The notes beneath the pieces are model-generated. The model was not told the DNA's origin, ran no database searches, and saw only the letters and a program-made list of their open reading frames with translations. Of a stretch of DNA of 8,558 bases, positions 7,622 to 8,558 are shown piece by piece. A program made the translations under genes and the position numbers. Numbering within the stretch: the first letter of the stretch is position 1; each line of letters begins with the position of its first letter. Source of the DNA: Hyphomicrobiales bacterium (lineage in GTDB: Bacteria; Pseudomonadota; Alphaproteobacteria; Rhizobiales; Afifellaceae); contig JACCSN010000778.1 of the NCBI GenBank assembly GCA_013812985.1, positions 1-8,558 of the forward strand. Direction: 5' to 3'.

Positions 7622-7999
7622 CTAGCGATGCTGCCCGAGCATGGCGATTGCCATCTTCCTGCCTGCGCCATCAGCCCGCATCACGAAGCCGATGTGGCTC
7701 AACTGCTCGTCAAGCAGGGTTTCGGCATATTGCGGGTCGTCGAGCCACTGCTCGCGGAAAGACCTTATGTCGGCTGCCCTCGGCTGAGTTCCGCAGCCTC
7801 CGCAATTCGCAGCGAGCACCGAAAGCGCCCGCCACTCAGCTTGACCGGCAGGTACAGCCTCATAAAGCCCGACGCTTTGATTGAGGCGAAAGGTTTCGCC
7901 GTTACCTTCCGGTAGCAGGGCCGTCGCCGCTTTCCCAAGCGCATCGCTTTGCGCGAGAGTCGGAAGGCCCTCACGTTCGCGGACCTTGTTGATTGCCAT
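7622..7999 (-). pseudogene. CAP/SCP-like domain protein lacking its N-terminus
   Basis: The minus-strand frame from ATG 7999 to TAG 7624-7622 encodes 125 residues. It opens AINKVREREGLPTLAQSDAL, the usual first helix of a CAP (cysteine-rich secretory protein/SCP) domain, and closes with FREQWLDDPQYAETLLDEQL, then SHIGFVMRADGAGRKMAIAMLG, matching the family's W..SP.H..NLL....IG and final strand. Two close cysteine pairs (NCGGCG) lie in the middle. CAP proteins are nearly always secreted, but no signal peptide or lipobox precedes the domain, and just upstream (from about 8012-8026) the DNA turns into a permease gene on the other strand. I infer that the N-terminal part was lost at that junction. 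A short intact cytosolic form starting at TTG 8011 or ATG 7999 cannot be excluded. No good Shine-Dalgarno is seen. Confidence 0.6.
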
Positions 8000-8025
8000 A
8001 GCCGCAGGCAATCCTGCATCGGGGC

Positions 8026-8558
8026 GCGCTGATGGAGAACGCCGTCCTCACCATCCAGGCGACCCTTTTCGGCTTCGCCTGCTCGCTCTGCGCGGCGTTC
8101 GTCTTCTCGGTTCTGGTCTGATTTCTCCCGCCCGCTGCGGCGCGCCTTCATCCCCGTTTTCATCATCAGCCAGACGCTGCCGCTCGTGGCCATCGGCCCG
8201 CTAGTCGTGCTCTGGTTCGGCTTCGGGCTCACCCCGAAGATCCTGCTGGTCGCCTTCGTCACCTTCTTTCCGATGCTGGTGGCGCTGGTCCAGGGATACG
8301 AGGCGACGGAAGACGACATCGAGCTGCTGCTGCGCTCCATGGGGGCGCCGCGATGGCGGGTCTTCCTGCTGGCGCGGCTGCCCTCCGCCTTGCCGTACTT
8401 CTTCGCCGGCCTCAGGATCTCCATCACCTACGCAGTGGTGGGCGCGATCTTCGCCGAATATGCCGGGGCGGCCAAAGGGCTCGGCATCTATATCCTCCAG
8501 GCCAAGAACAATTTCCGCCCGGACCTCGTCTTGGCGGCGGTCGGCGTCAGCGCCGGCC
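8026..8558 (+). pseudogene. ABC transporter permease (NitT/TauT type), truncated and frameshifted
   Basis: From 8026 one frame reads ALMENAVLTIQATLFGFACS up to a TGA at 8119-8121. The next frame continues DFSRPLRRAFIPVFIISQTL (from 8120) through LWFGFGLTPKILLVAFVTFF, LLRSMGAPRWRVFLLARLP and ISITYAVVGAIFAEYAGAAK to the window edge. This is the membrane domain (BPD_transp_1) of an ABC importer permease of the SsuC/TauC/nitrate or pyrimidine-precursor (ThiX) type; MGAPRWRVFLLARLPSALP is the loop that contacts the ATPase. One inserted G near 8115-8116 would explain the frame change. The first ~70-80 residues usual in the family are missing, since homology begins at the CAP-domain junction. If the indel is a sequencing error the gene is still N-terminally truncated. 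The substrate is unknown, and the 3' end lies beyond the window. Confidence 0.8.

Noticed and set aside
7765..8427. Minus-strand frame of 220 codons across the right-hand junction
   Set aside because: It is antisense to the permease and out of frame with the CAP domain; Ser/Arg-rich with no motif.

Overview
The window is high-GC DNA from an alphaproteobacterium. A member of the Hyphomicrobiales (rhizobia or Methylobacterium type) fits best, judging from the DUF2934 protein, the ISAs1-type transposase remnant, the GH15 plus glucose dehydrogenase pair and the codon use. This placement is inferred from family resemblance; no marker gene fixes it. No phage, CRISPR array or complete mobile element is visible.

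Left third (1-2583), a scar zone. A DUF2934 gene (minus strand) runs off the left edge. Next to it lies a heavily decayed ISAs1-family transposase (plus strand, several frame changes and a nonsense codon), then an intact tRNA-Arg(CCG). A gene-free stretch of about 550 bases follows, with several perfect short hairpins. It leads into the first ~55 codons of a class II glutamine amidotransferase, which still has a plausible promoter but is frameshifted. That fragment is fused at about 1825 to the back end of a minus-strand molybdopterin-binding subunit of the xanthine dehydrogenase family, itself broken. Unrelated gene pieces butted together suggest repeated deletion and insertion beside the tRNA gene.

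Middle (2584-7578), intact minus-strand genes. In transcription order they are a membrane-anchored endonuclease/exonuclease/phosphatase (EEP) domain protein, a zinc- and NAD(P)-dependent glucose 1-dehydrogenase, a GH15 glucoamylase/trehalase-like hydrolase, an MgtC/SapB membrane protein and a small hypothetical protein. The first three are tightly packed (7 and 13 bases apart) and are probably one operon. The GH15 enzyme would release glucose from an alpha-glucan or trehalose, and the dehydrogenase would oxidise it. A perfect hairpin at the GH15 stop codon separates this trio from mgtC.

Right end (7622-8558), a second scar. A CAP/SCP-like domain lacking its signal peptide (minus strand) is butted head to head against a plus-strand ABC transporter permease of the nitrate/sulfonate/taurine type. 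The permease lacks its N-terminus, carries a frameshift near 8115-8120, and runs off the right edge.

The most distinctive points are the patchwork of gene fragments around the tRNA gene, the structured gene-free stretch 1330-1585, two hairpins with the same ATTCAA loop, and the glucose-release-and-oxidation operon carrying an EEP protein. I do not see clear evidence of a wholly new system.
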